A stretch of 64,000 nucleotides of DNA from CALGYY01 sp963678485 (GTDB lineage: Bacteria; Bacteroidota; Bacteroidia; Bacteroidales; CAIWKO01): assembly GCA_963678485.1 (NCBI GenBank), contig OY782882.1:1-64000 (forward strand). The letters are read 5' to 3'. Both the position numbers and the translations under genes were made by a program. The notes under the pieces were generated by a model that made no database searches, was not told the origin of the DNA, and was given only the letters and a program-made list of their open reading frames with translations. Of the stretch, positions 34,151-43,460 are shown piece after piece. How positions within the stretch are numbered: the first letter of the stretch is position 1; every line of letters starts with the position of its first letter.

Positions 34151-37100
34151 ATGAAAACAATTCATCTATCCTTATTACTGTGGCTGTGTGTGTGCGGCAT
34201 AGTCAGCAGTGCCTGCGGGCAGACCTTTAACGAAGCTGAGTCGCGTTACCGCGGAATCAGAGTGCGAAATCCTGATAATGGCACAGTTTCCATGATGAGA
34301 TTGCAACAGCTAGAAATCACTGTTGAGATTATTGGAAACATCGCCACTACAAAAATGGACATGACCTTTCACAACGATTTGCCCCGATTACTCGAAGGTG
34401 AACTAAGCTTTCCCCTCGGTGAAGGTCAGACGGTAAGCGCTTTCGCCATGGAGCTTAACGGAGCTCTCAGACAAGGCGTTGTTGTTGAAAAACAAAAAGG
34501 ACAACAGGTGTTCGAATCTGTTGCCCGGCGAAAAGTTGATCCGGCCTTATTAGAATGGACACCGGGAAATAATTTCAAAGCGAGAATTTATCCCATTCCT
34601 GCCAATGGTGATAAACGTATTGTAATTTCATACGAGCAGGAACTGACCTATGCTGAGGATGTATACATATATAAGCTTCCACTGGAATACGGAATGCAGG
34701 TAGAAAAGTTCAATTTGCAATTTCATATAATCAACCAGCCTGATGTTCCTCTGGCCATTGGAAGTGACTTCTCCGACATGAAGTTTTCAAAGGATGGGGC
34801 AGACTGGATTGCAACTATTACTAAAGGAAATTATCTCCCACCCCAGACGCTCGAAGTAAAGATACCATACAAAAAGGCAGAGACAATTGTTTTTGTGGAT
34901 CAGGGATACGTTGATGATGCAAATTTTTTCTATATCAACAGTTTTCACAACGAGAGACCACAGAGTAAGGAAATGCCCAAGTCGCTGTGTGTATTTTGGG
35001 ACGCTTCTGCAAGTGGCACCAAACGCAATACAACAAAAGAAATGGATTTGTTGCTGGCGTACCTCGATCGTATGGAAAAAGTTGAAGTGACCTTTATAAC
35101 CTTTAGCAATGAAATTGATCAGACCAAAACCTTTTCCATTCAAAATTGCAACAATGAATTATTGAAGCAGTACATTGAAAATATCACTTACGATGGAGGA
35201 ACTCAACTGGGAGTCCTTGATTTCACTAAGTATTCCTGCGACGAAATCCTTCTGTTCTCCGATGGTGTAAGCAATTTCGGAAAACATGAAATCAGGCTTT
35301 CGTCCACCCCCGTTATGGCAATCAACTCCTCAACAACAGCAAATCATGATTATTTGAACTTCGTTGCCCGCAATACTACCGGAAATTATTTTAATCTCGA
35401 AAAAATTGAAATTGCTCAAGTGGTAGAATTGCTATCCGGCCAAAACCTGCGATTTCTTTCTGCTGTCTATGATACTGATGCGATCAGCAGTGTGTATCCA
35501 TCACTACCGCAGCTTTGTCAAGGCACCCTCACCTTTGCCGGACGACTCCTAACCGACAGCGCACGACTTGAGCTTAACTTCGGATATGGAAATAATATCA
35601 GCTTTAAGGAAGTCTATATCATCAGGTCTCAACAGGCCTCAAGTACGGGTATGATTGAGCGCATATGGGTGCAAAAAAAGATACAGCAACTTCAGTCGGA
35701 CTTTAAAAAACACGATGAGGAAATCACCGCACTTGGAAAAAAATATTCTATAGTTACTCGCAACACTTCGCTAATTGTTTTGGAATTACTCTCCGACTAT
35801 GTCAGGTACGAGATTCTCCCACCACCAGAAATGCAGGCGGAATACTTAACACAAATGAAGGCAAAGACTAAGGTTATCGAGCAAAGCAAAGATGCGCATA
35901 TTGAAAACATCATTCAACAATACAGCGAAAAACAACAATGGTGGGAAACCGAAGTAAAACCGAAGATGACCGGAATTTTTAGCAACTCTGACACAACAAT
36001 AATCCCAGAAATTCCAACAGATGCAGATGCTGCGGTAAGCAGCGTTGATTATTCAGTAAGCGCAGATGAAGTTGAAGTCGCTCCTGAACCATTAATAGAA
36101 GAACAGGTGACAGCTCAAAGCAGCACGCCACAAGCATCACATGATACAAGAACACAAAATAGTCAAAACACAGAAGGCATTCTTAGTGGGCTGGTGGTTG
36201 ATGCTGATTCCAAAGAGCCAATACCGTTTGCAAATGTTTTTTGTCCAGCAACGCATACAGGAACCACCACAGATTTTGATGGTAAATTTTCGCTTAGTGT
36301 TCCAACGGGATCTATAATGACTGTAACTTATGTTGGTTATCAACCCATTTCTTTTAATGCAGGCAATCTTGGTTCAGTGGAAATCTCTATGAATGGTGCA
36401 AATGTTCAGCTTTCAACATTTGAAATCACGGACTATAAGGTACCTTTAATTGACAAAGATGCCACAAGCAGTGTATATGTCACCAGTGAAGAAATATCAA
36501 AGCAAGCCAGCAGGAACATCGTTGATCTGATTACCACAGTTGGTGGAGTTTATTCCCAGGACGGCAGTAACGAAATATCAATCCGTGGTGCTCGTACTGA
36601 TGCAAACGCTCTATATATCGATGGTATAAGAGTTCACTCCAATCCCAGACTTCCCATTGGTAGCGTTGAAGAAATCACAGTTTATACAGGAGGTATTCCT
36701 GCGAAGTACGGAGACCTGACGGGAGGAGTCATTGACATTACTACGACCAGCTTCAGTCATGCCCAGTATTATCAGGAGTATTATTTTTCGTCAAGTAATG
36801 AAACTTCAGAATACGTAAAGCCAAGCATCCCGCCATGGCGTAAAGCACTCATAAAATCAAGAAACCTTTATCAAACGTATCTTCAAATCAAAAGTGAATA
36901 CGCCGATTATCCGGCCTTCTATAGAGAAGTATCGGATATGCTGATTGCTGACAATCAAAAAAAACTCGGAGTAAAGGTTCTTTCTAATCTTGCTGAGCTT
37001 GAACTTCAAAACCATGAACTCATGCGCATACTTGCAAGACGACTTGAACAGATTAACGAAAATGTTTACGCGATTGATCAATTCAAAGACATATTAAAAC

Positions 37101-37708
37101 TACGTCCCGAAGAACCTCACTCCTATCGAGACCTTGGTCTGGCTTATGCTGAAAACGGGCAATATCAGGAGTCGGTGGATATGCTGCAGCAGGTATTACT
37201 TAAAGATTGGGACAGCCGGTTTCCAAATATCGCATCCATCGTTCTAGGTGAATTGAATTCCATCATTAGCCTTGCTGGCAATAAGATTGACACATCAACG
37301 ATTGATCGTCGCTTACGCATTAACCTTCCAGTGGACGTACGCATAGTTTTGAATTGGGATGCCGACAACACAGATATGGACTTGTGGGTAACCGAACCCG
37401 GAGGAGAAAAATGTTTTTATGGTCATCAACGGACCGCAGCAGGCGGATATCTTTCCAAAGATTTCACCCGTGGTTATGGACCTGAAGAGTACATGATAAA
37501 AAAAGCACAGCAGGGTACTTACACAATACAGCTGAATTATTTCAGCAATTCGCGCACTGATACCAAGAATGCAGTTACCCTTCAGGTACAAATTTTCACG
37601 AATTACGGAAGGCCTGAACAGACGAAGAAAGAAATCACATTAATGCTTACCGATAACAAACAGGTGATTGATGTTGGTACGCTGGTCTATGATGCAAAAC
37701 AAAAATAA
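34151..37708 (+). CDS. Large exported VIT-vWA / carboxypeptidase-like / TonB-plug / DUF2135 protein
   Basis: 1185 residues. Signal peptide 1-23. VIT domain (about 25-180; FHNDLPRLLEGELSFPL). A von Willebrand A-like domain follows, with CVFWDASASG in place of the MIDAS DxSxS motif (about 275-425). After a linker comes a CarboxypepD_reg-like beta-sandwich (GLVVDADSKEPIPFANVF, about 680-755), then a TonB-dependent receptor plug (SRNIVDLITTVGGVYSQDGSNEISIRGARTD is its signature region; about 760-865). No receptor barrel follows. TPR-like helices (about 975-1020) and a DUF2135 domain (DADNTDMDLWVTEPGGE, about 1065-1185) end the chain. VIT-vWA proteins bind surface ligands; the plug without a barrel is odd. 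The start is supported by the signal peptide. Confidence 0.8.
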   Translation: MKTIHLSLLLWLCVCGIVSSACGQTFNEAESRYRGIRVRNPDNGTVSMMRLQQLEITVEIIGNIATTKMDMTFHNDLPRLLEGELSFPLGEGQTVSAFAMELNGALRQGVVVEKQKGQQVFESVARRKVDPALLEWTPGNNFKARIYPIPANGDKRIVISYEQELTYAEDVYIYKLPLEYGMQVEKFNLQFHIINQPDVPLAIGSDFSDMKFSKDGADWIATITKGNYLPPQTLEVKIPYKKAETIVFVDQGYVDDANFFYINSFHNERPQSKEMPKSLCVFWDASASGTKRNTTKEMDLLLAYLDRMEKVEVTFITFSNEIDQTKTFSIQNCNNELLKQYIENITYDGGTQLGVLDFTKYSCDEILLFSDGVSNFGKHEIRLSSTPVMAINSSTTANHDYLNFVARNTTGNYFNLEKIEIAQVVELLSGQNLRFLSAVYDTDAISSVYPSLPQLCQGTLTFAGRLLTDSARLELNFGYGNNISFKEVYIIRSQQASSTGMIERIWVQKKIQQLQSDFKKHDEEITALGKKYSIVTRNTSLIVLELLSDYVRYEILPPPEMQAEYLTQMKAKTKVIEQSKDAHIENIIQQYSEKQQWWETEVKPKMTGIFSNSDTTIIPEIPTDADAAVSSVDYSVSADEVEVAPEPLIEEQVTAQSSTPQASHDTRTQNSQNTEGILSGLVVDADSKEPIPFANVFCPATHTGTTTDFDGKFSLSVPTGSIMTVTYVGYQPISFNAGNLGSVEISMNGANVQLSTFEITDYKVPLIDKDATSSVYVTSEEISKQASRNIVDLITTVGGVYSQDGSNEISIRGARTDANALYIDGIRVHSNPRLPIGSVEEITVYTGGIPAKYGDLTGGVIDITTTSFSHAQYYQEYYFSSSNETSEYVKPSIPPWRKALIKSRNLYQTYLQIKSEYADYPAFYREVSDMLIADNQKKLGVKVLSNLAELELQNHELMRILARRLEQINENVYAIDQFKDILKLRPEEPHSYRDLGLAYAENGQYQESVDMLQQVLLKDWDSRFPNIASIVLGELNSIISLAGNKIDTSTIDRRLRINLPVDVRIVLNWDADNTDMDLWVTEPGGEKCFYGHQRTAAGGYLSKDFTRGYGPEEYMIKKAQQGTYTIQLNYFSNSRTDTKNAVTLQVQIFTNYGRPEQTKKEITLMLTDNKQVIDVGTLVYDAKQK

Positions 37709-37738
37709 ACAAGGGGTGAATTTTCTGGATGGACAAAA

Positions 37739-37768
37739 AAAAACACAGCGTTTTACTGCTGTGTTTTT
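37739..37768. terminator. Bidirectional terminator between convergent genes
   Basis: AAAAACACAGC and GCTGTGTTTTT pair over 11 bases, with A- and T-runs on either side; it serves both the gene ending at 37708 and the one ending at 37806. Confidence 0.8.
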
Positions 37769-37805
37769 TATTACCTGACAAGCCCTACCCTTTTCAGCCT
37801 GTTCC

Positions 37806-38150
37806 CTATATCAGCTTGAACGTAAATTTAAGCATTATAGGGGCGGTAACATCGTACTGAGCTTGTGGCAGCTCAAAAGCGTTTAGCTTATTTAATACAT
37901 ATTCCTGTAATTCCGGAACACGGCTAAAAATTTCCTGAACCTGGATCTTTCCATCCTTGCTCGTTGAAAAGCTAACGAGCACATCACCTTCCAGATGCTT
38001 ATCAATAGCGTCCTGCGGATAGGTCACTACGTCTATCACCTGGTTCTTTACTTCTTCACGCGACATAGTCTGTGCAACTGCAGCAGAAGAAAATAAAAGA
38101 GAGATGCCGGAAAGAATCGACATAGCAAGAATCAAGATTGATTTTTTCAT
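37806..38150 (-). CDS. Exported TonB C-terminal-like protein, paralogue 1
   Basis: 114 residues. Signal peptide 1-26 (ending AAVAQ), then one domain resembling the TonB C-terminal fold: YPQDAIDKHLEGDVLVSFSTSKDGKIQVQEI matches the YP..A...G.V.V.F.V..DG....V pattern. Full-length TonB carries an N-terminal helix that plugs into ExbB/ExbD; here it is replaced by a cleavable signal, so it cannot transmit energy itself. ATG 38150 was chosen over 38243 because the signal peptide begins there. About 60% similar to the product of 38975-39319; both promoters share the GACCTTTGCTTCAT element. Confidence 0.75.
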   Translation of the reverse strand: MKKSILILAMSILSGISLLFSSAAVAQTMSREEVKNQVIDVVTYPQDAIDKHLEGDVLVSFSTSKDGKIQVQEIFSRVPELQEYVLNKLNAFELPQAQYDVTAPIMLKFTFKLI

Positions 38151-38378
38151 AACGATTAGTATTGTGTGAATAATGAAGCAAAGGTCGACACTGATATAAG
38201 TGGAGGCAAATCCGATATATCGGCTATTTAAAACAAACGACAAATGGGGAGTGTCGCCGGTTGATGGCCTTCATCGGATGAATCATGGCGTTGGGCGATT
38301 TTAGTTTCCGGTTAACAAAAAAGCCTAGGCTGTTAATTTCTTTCGCTTTCAGGCAGCTTGGAGAAAAGAAGTTTGGTC

Positions 38379-38386
38379 TACTTTTG
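38379..38386 (+). promoter_or_regulatory. Promoter -7 box for the OB-fold gene
   Basis: TACTTTTG at 22 bases before ATG 38408; it excludes the longer frame from 38285. Confidence 0.5.
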
Positions 38387-38407
38387 TCGACAAATCATTT
38401 GACGAAC

Positions 38408-38806
38408 ATGGATATTTCTGGAAAAGTTATAAAATTACTTGCACTCCAATCCGGGGAAGGCAAGAATGGTCGCTGGCAAAAACAAGAATTCATTATTGAG
38501 GTTCCGGGACAGTTTCCTAAAAAAGTTTGCATGAGCTTATGGGGAGAAAAGGTTACACAATATCCTCTTTCGGAAGGTCAGCAAGTAACCTTGAGCTTTG
38601 ATTTGGAAAGTCGCGAATTCAATAATCGCTGGTACACCGAAGCCAGAGTGTGGAAGGTGTCGACTCAGCAAACCGCGACTACTAGTGCACCTCCTAAAGT
38701 CAGTGACAGCAATGATGCATTTTCGTCCTTATCGGAAAATGACCTGCCCGGGAACAGCAATTTCCAAAGCAGCGATTTAATCGACGACGGCGATACACCG
38801 TTTTAG
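38408..38806 (+). CDS. DUF3127 protein, OB-fold with SSB-like acidic tail
   Basis: 132 residues, cytoplasmic. Residues 1-85 match DUF3127 (GKVIKLLALQSGEGKNGRWQKQEF, CMSLWGEKV), a small OB-like fold. A Ser/Thr/Asn-rich linker follows, and the chain ends DDGDTPF, which copies the DDDIPF tip by which bacterial single-stranded DNA-binding protein recruits its partners. It may bind single-stranded nucleic acid and SSB-interacting enzymes; this is inference. It sits between two exported TonB-like paralogues without obvious link. Confidence 0.8.
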   Translation: MDISGKVIKLLALQSGEGKNGRWQKQEFIIEVPGQFPKKVCMSLWGEKVTQYPLSEGQQVTLSFDLESREFNNRWYTEARVWKVSTQQTATTSAPPKVSDSNDAFSSLSENDLPGNSNFQSSDLIDDGDTPF

Positions 38807-38912
38807 TCATTCAATCTGTTTTATCCGTTCAACGCCCTGTTTTGTTCGCTCAATCCTGTTAACCGGATTCGTTTCATTTTGGTCGTTTGTTTTGTTCATC
38901 CTGCATAATGCA

Positions 38913-38944
38913 TTTGGTGTGGGGTAAAAGTCTGTTGACCTTTG
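38913..38944 (+). promoter_or_regulatory. Promoter of TonB-like paralogue 2
   Basis: TTTG (38913-38916), 20-base spacer, GACCTTTG (38937-38944). The first base of the -7 box is G not T, but the same GACCTTTGCTTCAT stretch stands before paralogue 1 (minus strand, around 38190). Confidence 0.55.
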
Positions 38945-38974
38945 CTTCATCATTAACCCAAAAAAAGAACAAAT

Positions 38975-39319
38975 ATGAAACGGATCATTTTAATTATCGT
39001 ATTGTCGGTTTTCACCGGCACCTTCCTTTTAAGTCCATCGAAATCATCGGCTCAGACGATGGCAAGGGATGATGTAAAGAACATGGTTGTAAAAGCCATT
39101 GGATACCCTCAGACGGCTGTTGATAAACAATTGGAAGGGGAAGTCGTTGTCAGTTTCTCCTCTAATGGTAAAGGTAAAATTGAAGTACAGGAAATCAACG
39201 GAAGTATTCCAGAATTAAAAGAGTATGTCTTCAATAAGATATCTGCGATAGAACTTCCTGAGTCGATGGCCGAAGTTTCTGATCCAATTTTACTTCGCTT
39301 CAACTTCAAGTTGATCTAA
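38975..39319 (+). CDS. Exported TonB C-terminal-like protein, paralogue 2
   Basis: 114 residues, same length and layout as the product of 37806-38150: signal peptide to about residue 26 (SSAQ), then YPQTAVDKQLEGEVVVSFSSNGKGKIEVQEI and a conserved ending FNFKLI. The pair flanks the OB-fold gene in opposite directions, as if an inverted duplication had taken place around it. It may bind TonB boxes or outer-membrane receptors in the periplasm. Confidence 0.75.
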   Translation: MKRIILIIVLSVFTGTFLLSPSKSSAQTMARDDVKNMVVKAIGYPQTAVDKQLEGEVVVSFSSNGKGKIEVQEINGSIPELKEYVFNKISAIELPESMAEVSDPILLRFNFKLI

Positions 39320-39342
39320 TTTTAAAGATGCTGGTTTAACCT

Positions 39343-39382
39343 GGGCACTAAGCCTCTTCGGAGGGTTTTGTGCCCTTTTTTT
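39343..39382 (+). terminator. Rho-independent terminator after TonB-like paralogue 2
   Basis: GGGCAC (39343-39348) pairs with GTGCCC (39370-39375), with an inner stem CCTC-TTCG-GAGG and a run of seven T. Confidence 0.85.
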
Positions 39383-39558
39383 ATGCTCTTTAGTGAGGCC
39401 AAACAGAAAATGGAGCCTTACCTCTCAATGCAAAAAATAACCAAAGAAAAATCGCACCCCAATTATGATTCATAATCGAAATGCGATCTTACTATAATGT
39501 GTGTTGCGAAGTTCCGCCGAAAAATAAACGGAACAAATAAAGCAATTAACTCAAGCAA

Positions 39559-39951
39559 TTACTTCTTTGCTACAACCTTTTTTGCTACGGGTTTCTTAGC
39601 TACAACTTTCTTAGCTACGGCCTTCTTGGCAACTGGTTTCTTAGCAACAACTTTCTTAGCAACAGCTTTCTTAGCAACAGCTTTCTTAGCAACTACCTTC
39701 TTTGCTACGGGTTTCTTAGCAACAGCTTTCTTAACAACTTTTTTTGCTACTGGTTTCTTAGCAACAGCTTTCTTAACCACTTTTTTTGCTACAACTTTTT
39801 TAGCAACAGCTTTCTTAGCAACTGCCTTTTTTGCTACGGGTTTCTTAGCAACAGCTTTCTTAACTACTTTTTTTGCTGCAGGCTTAGCTGCTTTTTTTGC
39901 TGCGGGCTTGGTAGCCTTTTTTGCAACGACTTTTTTTACAGGTGCGTCCAT
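39559..39951 (-). CDS. Histone H1-like Lys/Ala-repeat protein
   Basis: 130 residues from ATG 39951 (MDAPVKKVVAKK). Apart from the first few residues the whole chain is made of AKK/VAKK/PVAKK units with no acidic residue, very basic, as in the C-terminal tail of histone H1 and in bacterial H1-like proteins (HctA, AlgP, BpH1 type). Such proteins bind and compact DNA without sequence preference. The gene is itself made of short DNA repeats, so its length may vary by slippage. The opposite strand is open for the same reason and is not a gene. A TACTTTTG box lies 61 bases upstream. Confidence 0.85.
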   Translation of the reverse strand: MDAPVKKVVAKKATKPAAKKAAKPAAKKVVKKAVAKKPVAKKAVAKKAVAKKVVAKKVVKKAVAKKPVAKKVVKKAVAKKPVAKKVVAKKAVAKKAVAKKVVAKKPVAKKAVAKKVVAKKPVAKKVVAKK

Positions 39952-40011
39952 AATAATTAAAATTAGGTTAGAAAATAAAATCAAATAAACAATAATGTTC
40001 TTGTTTGAAAT

Positions 40012-40019
40012 CAAAAGTA
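40012..40019 (-). promoter_or_regulatory. Promoter -7 box for the H1-like gene
   Basis: Minus strand TACTTTTG; the later ATG (39951) is downstream of it. Confidence 0.45.
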
Positions 40020-40035
40020 ATATGATAATCAGCAA

Positions 40036-40574
40036 AAAAAATGTGTGTGTTTTAAAAACATACGTTTAAAATTGTCAATAAGTCTGTTTTGAAATGCAAT
40101 AAGGTTAGATATTTATAATGTTTGTTTCATCTCATTTTGTCAGATTTTCTTTTATTTAAGCTGACATTTTATTAATCAGTTAATAACGAATGAGATGCAG
40201 AAACATCAGTATTTTCAAGCATTTCAGATGGTTTGAAAAAAAATCAAAAACTGTAGTCTCCACAAAATCAGAATTTTTAAAAAATCAAAATTTAATTTTT
40301 TTTGATTTTTTTTGTGTTGCGAAAAATCGTCGGAAATATTGTTGAAAAGTAGTTGAAAAAAAATGCAGAAAAAGTTTTTTCATCACTTTTTCGAATCAAA
40401 AAGTTTTTTTCATCAAAGATTTTTTCAACAAGGACACACCGAAATTTTAAAAACAAAAAGATGTGCTGATGTATTTTTTTGTAAAGCCAGCTTAAGTATT
40501 ACTCAAAAAGAAAAAGCATTAGCTTCAATTCATCTATACGCTCGAAACACAATAATACTGCAGCTTTCAGCAAT
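40036..40574. other. AT-rich gene-free stretch
   Basis: Strong A/T runs around 40230-40450 and no gene supported on either strand. Confidence 0.5.
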
Positions 40575-43073
40575 TTATTCGCGATGCAAAAAACGTAAAT
40601 GGTTTAAAGTGAATCGAAGTTCACTATAGGAAACGTCATCGCCAAAAAAACTTTTTGCGATTGCAAGTGAGTCGGAATTTTCTTTATCGAGAAAATACGA
40701 GGATATCCTTTCCAACTTTTCTTGAGAAACAAAAGAACTCACTTCAAGTATTCCTTCACCAACATAATAAGCTAAATGAGCTTCTATAGTAGATATCGCA
40801 AATCCTCGCTGTTCGGCGATTTCAGCAATACTCATCCCTGTGACAAACAAATCGAGCGAACGCTTTTTTGAATCGGGTAAAGGACTTTTTTCTTTTATCA
40901 CAGGTTCAGGAATGGAATCTTGAATGCGTTCGATTTCGAATTTTTCACAATAAGCATTCACCAATTCTACCAGTTCCTTTCCGTACTCCTTTATTTTTTT
41001 CTTTCCTATTCCGTTGATTATTTCGAGTTCTCTGATGTTTGATGGAAGAAGGTTAGAAATCTCTACAAGCGACTTCAGACGGACGATTCGTGAGCCGTCC
41101 ACATTATTCTCAGTTGCCTTGTTGTCGCGCCATGCTGTAAGCTCTTTATATAACAGCGGATGCTTGCTTGATGTTGTTCCAACTTTTTTTCCACTGCTGT
41201 GCTGTCTCGGTGAAACACGGAAGTCAAGCTCTGCATGAGCACGTGCTTTTAAATAATGTAATACTTCAAATCCATTAACGCAGGACTCCAACGACTTCAA
41301 CTTTACATACACAGCCTTCTGCAGTCCTTCCAGTTGTTCGCCGACAATCTTCTTCACTTCCTTGTTATCGGTTTCAAAAGCAAAATTCATCAGCGCGTCA
41401 CCAAGGACGGTTTTGACTTTCTCAACAAAATACACACATGCTTTTTTTGTACGATCGGCGAGATGAACATTGTCGACCGGTAAAAAATCAGGAGTTGCAA
41501 TTCGCACAATTTCGTTCTTGAATCGTTCCGACACTACCAATAGTTCACTTTGCATTGGCGTTATGATTGAACGCATAGTAAGTATACTCTCAGGATTCAA
41601 CCCAGCCTCGCGTGCTTCCATTGCGCGCAACAGTGCATCATACCGTCGACGGATTTCATAAAAATCGAAGAGCTCATTCAACAACTCTAATTGAAATGAG
41701 CGACGAGCATCCATCAGTACGAGATGATCCGGAGCCTGCTGCAACGAGTCCTGCGTATAACGCGAAATCGTTTCATCAGTTATAATACAATGTGGTGCAA
41801 TGCGTGTTCGCAGCACTAGTCCTTCCAAATTCCTGCAACGACTGAGCGCAACATACACCTGTCCATAAGCGAAAGCAGATTGGGCATCAATAATGGCTTT
41901 GTCGAAAGTGAGCCCCTGACTTTTATGAATAGTAATTGCCCATGCCAGTTTCAGCGGAAGCTGAGTAAAGGTCCCGATAACATCCTCAAGTACATCTTTT
42001 GTTTCTTCATTCACAGAGTAGCGGATATTCCTCCAGGTCATCGGCAACACATTTATCTCGTCGAGATCACCCGGACATTTAACAACAACTATTTCCTCTG
42101 ATACTGCAATCACCTTCCCTATTTTACCATTAAAAAATCGGCGCTCTGCTTCAAGATCATTTTTTATAAACATGACCTGCGCTCCAACTTTGATTTTCAA
42201 CTCCGCTTCACCTGGATAGGCATACTCAGGAAACTCTTGTTCAATAACCGCTTTATAAATTACAGACTTTGCATTGATCGATTCCAATTTTTTATAATTG
42301 ATTTCATTGGCTACAGCATTGTGCGTTGTTAATGTAATGTAGCCTTCTTCATCGGTAGGACGAAAATCGGGACGATATCTTTTGTTTAACTCCGAAAGAA
42401 TTTGATCGTTTGCCTGATTATTCCTTACTGCGTTCAAGAGTTCGATGAAGGCCTTGTCCTGCTGTCGGTATATATGCATAAGCTCAATCGGAACAAAGGA
42501 CGCACGCTGATAAGCTTTGCTGTTGAAAAAATACACACTCTGATAATACGGCCGTAATATCTCCCATTCATCATCCTTCACTACAGGCGAGAGCTGAAAG
42601 AGATCACCTATGAGCAACATCTGCACGCCACCAAAAGGCTGAGAAGAATGTCGAAAACGACGAAGCACTTCATCGATAGCATCCAGAATATCGGCACGCA
42701 CCATACTGATTTCATCAATAACCACCAGATCGAGACTGCGTATCAAACGAATCTTTTCGCGAGAGAATTTTTTAATTCCTGATGCATCCGCCGGCATTAT
42801 CATTCCTCTTGAATCTACCCGTAATCGCGCCTCTTCAGGTATCTGAGGACCAAAGGATAGTTGAAAAAATGAATGTATTGTTACCCCGCCGGCATTGATG
42901 GCCGCAACACCTGTTGGTGCCACAACGACCATACGTTTATCGGTTGATTCTTTTAATCGGTGCAGAAATGTGGTCTTGCCTGTCCCTGCCTTACCACTAA
43001 GGAAAACATTCCTCCCAGTGTGATGCACAAATTCATGTGCAAGCTGAAGCTGTGAATTGATTGTGGGTTCCAT
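40575..43073 (-). CDS. PIF1-type helicase with HRDC and C-terminal helix-turn-helix domain
   Basis: 832 residues. A superfamily 1B DNA helicase: Walker A GKAGTGKTTF (about 27-36), Walker B LVVIDEISM (about 115-123), GDLFQLSPV (motif III), and ITIHKSQGLTFDKAIID (motif V, about 380). After a linker follows an HRDC domain with NLLPSNIREL and INGIGKKKIKEYG (about 640-715), then a helix-turn-helix unit (MSIAEIAEQRGFAISTIEAHL, about 765-785). PIF1 helicases unwind G-quadruplexes and DNA-RNA hybrids. This domain order is common in Bacteroidota. Full length, single gene. Confidence 0.85.
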   Translation of the reverse strand: MEPTINSQLQLAHEFVHHTGRNVFLSGKAGTGKTTFLHRLKESTDKRMVVVAPTGVAAINAGGVTIHSFFQLSFGPQIPEEARLRVDSRGMIMPADASGIKKFSREKIRLIRSLDLVVIDEISMVRADILDAIDEVLRRFRHSSQPFGGVQMLLIGDLFQLSPVVKDDEWEILRPYYQSVYFFNSKAYQRASFVPIELMHIYRQQDKAFIELLNAVRNNQANDQILSELNKRYRPDFRPTDEEGYITLTTHNAVANEINYKKLESINAKSVIYKAVIEQEFPEYAYPGEAELKIKVGAQVMFIKNDLEAERRFFNGKIGKVIAVSEEIVVVKCPGDLDEINVLPMTWRNIRYSVNEETKDVLEDVIGTFTQLPLKLAWAITIHKSQGLTFDKAIIDAQSAFAYGQVYVALSRCRNLEGLVLRTRIAPHCIITDETISRYTQDSLQQAPDHLVLMDARRSFQLELLNELFDFYEIRRRYDALLRAMEAREAGLNPESILTMRSIITPMQSELLVVSERFKNEIVRIATPDFLPVDNVHLADRTKKACVYFVEKVKTVLGDALMNFAFETDNKEVKKIVGEQLEGLQKAVYVKLKSLESCVNGFEVLHYLKARAHAELDFRVSPRQHSSGKKVGTTSSKHPLLYKELTAWRDNKATENNVDGSRIVRLKSLVEISNLLPSNIRELEIINGIGKKKIKEYGKELVELVNAYCEKFEIERIQDSIPEPVIKEKSPLPDSKKRSLDLFVTGMSIAEIAEQRGFAISTIEAHLAYYVGEGILEVSSFVSQEKLERISSYFLDKENSDSLAIAKSFFGDDVSYSELRFTLNHLRFLHRE

Positions 43074-43460
43074 GATTTTGATGTATTTGTTTTTTTTGTA
43101 AAAGTAACAATTCTATATTGATTTTTTCTGAATGCATGGAAAATCAAAAGTGAGTAGCTGTTTTAATGAAAAAAATATCCTTTATACTTTTACTGACACT
43201 TAAAAAAATGGAATCAGCTTTGAATTGTTGCAGAACAACCACTCTGATTGAAGGCTGTTGAAGGCTGCTTGAGCAGAATCACAGTATCCAAATAATATAT
43301 TATTGTATCAATAGAAAAAACAAGGTTAATACCCTAAACTTGTCTTTCTATAGATACATTTGCACAACCAAGCATATTTTTTTTATCTTTACAGTCTTAG
43401 TATGTTATATCAACTAATTTACAGTATATAAAGCGTAAGAACTGTCTAAAAACTACTGCC
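43074..43460. other. Intergenic stretch between the helicase and the barrel-protein gene
   Basis: Nothing recognisable apart from a short direct repeat (GAAGGCTGTTGAAGGCTG, around 43250). Confidence 0.4.

Noticed and set aside
39497..39988. Plus-strand frame opposite the H1-like gene (Thr/Phe-rich)
   Set aside because: It is a mirror of the AKK codon repeats; the minus-strand product has a known composition type and a promoter.
40363..40629. Plus-strand frame in the AT-rich stretch before the helicase gene end
   Set aside because: Low-complexity Phe/Lys codons, no promoter, overlaps the helicase 3' end.
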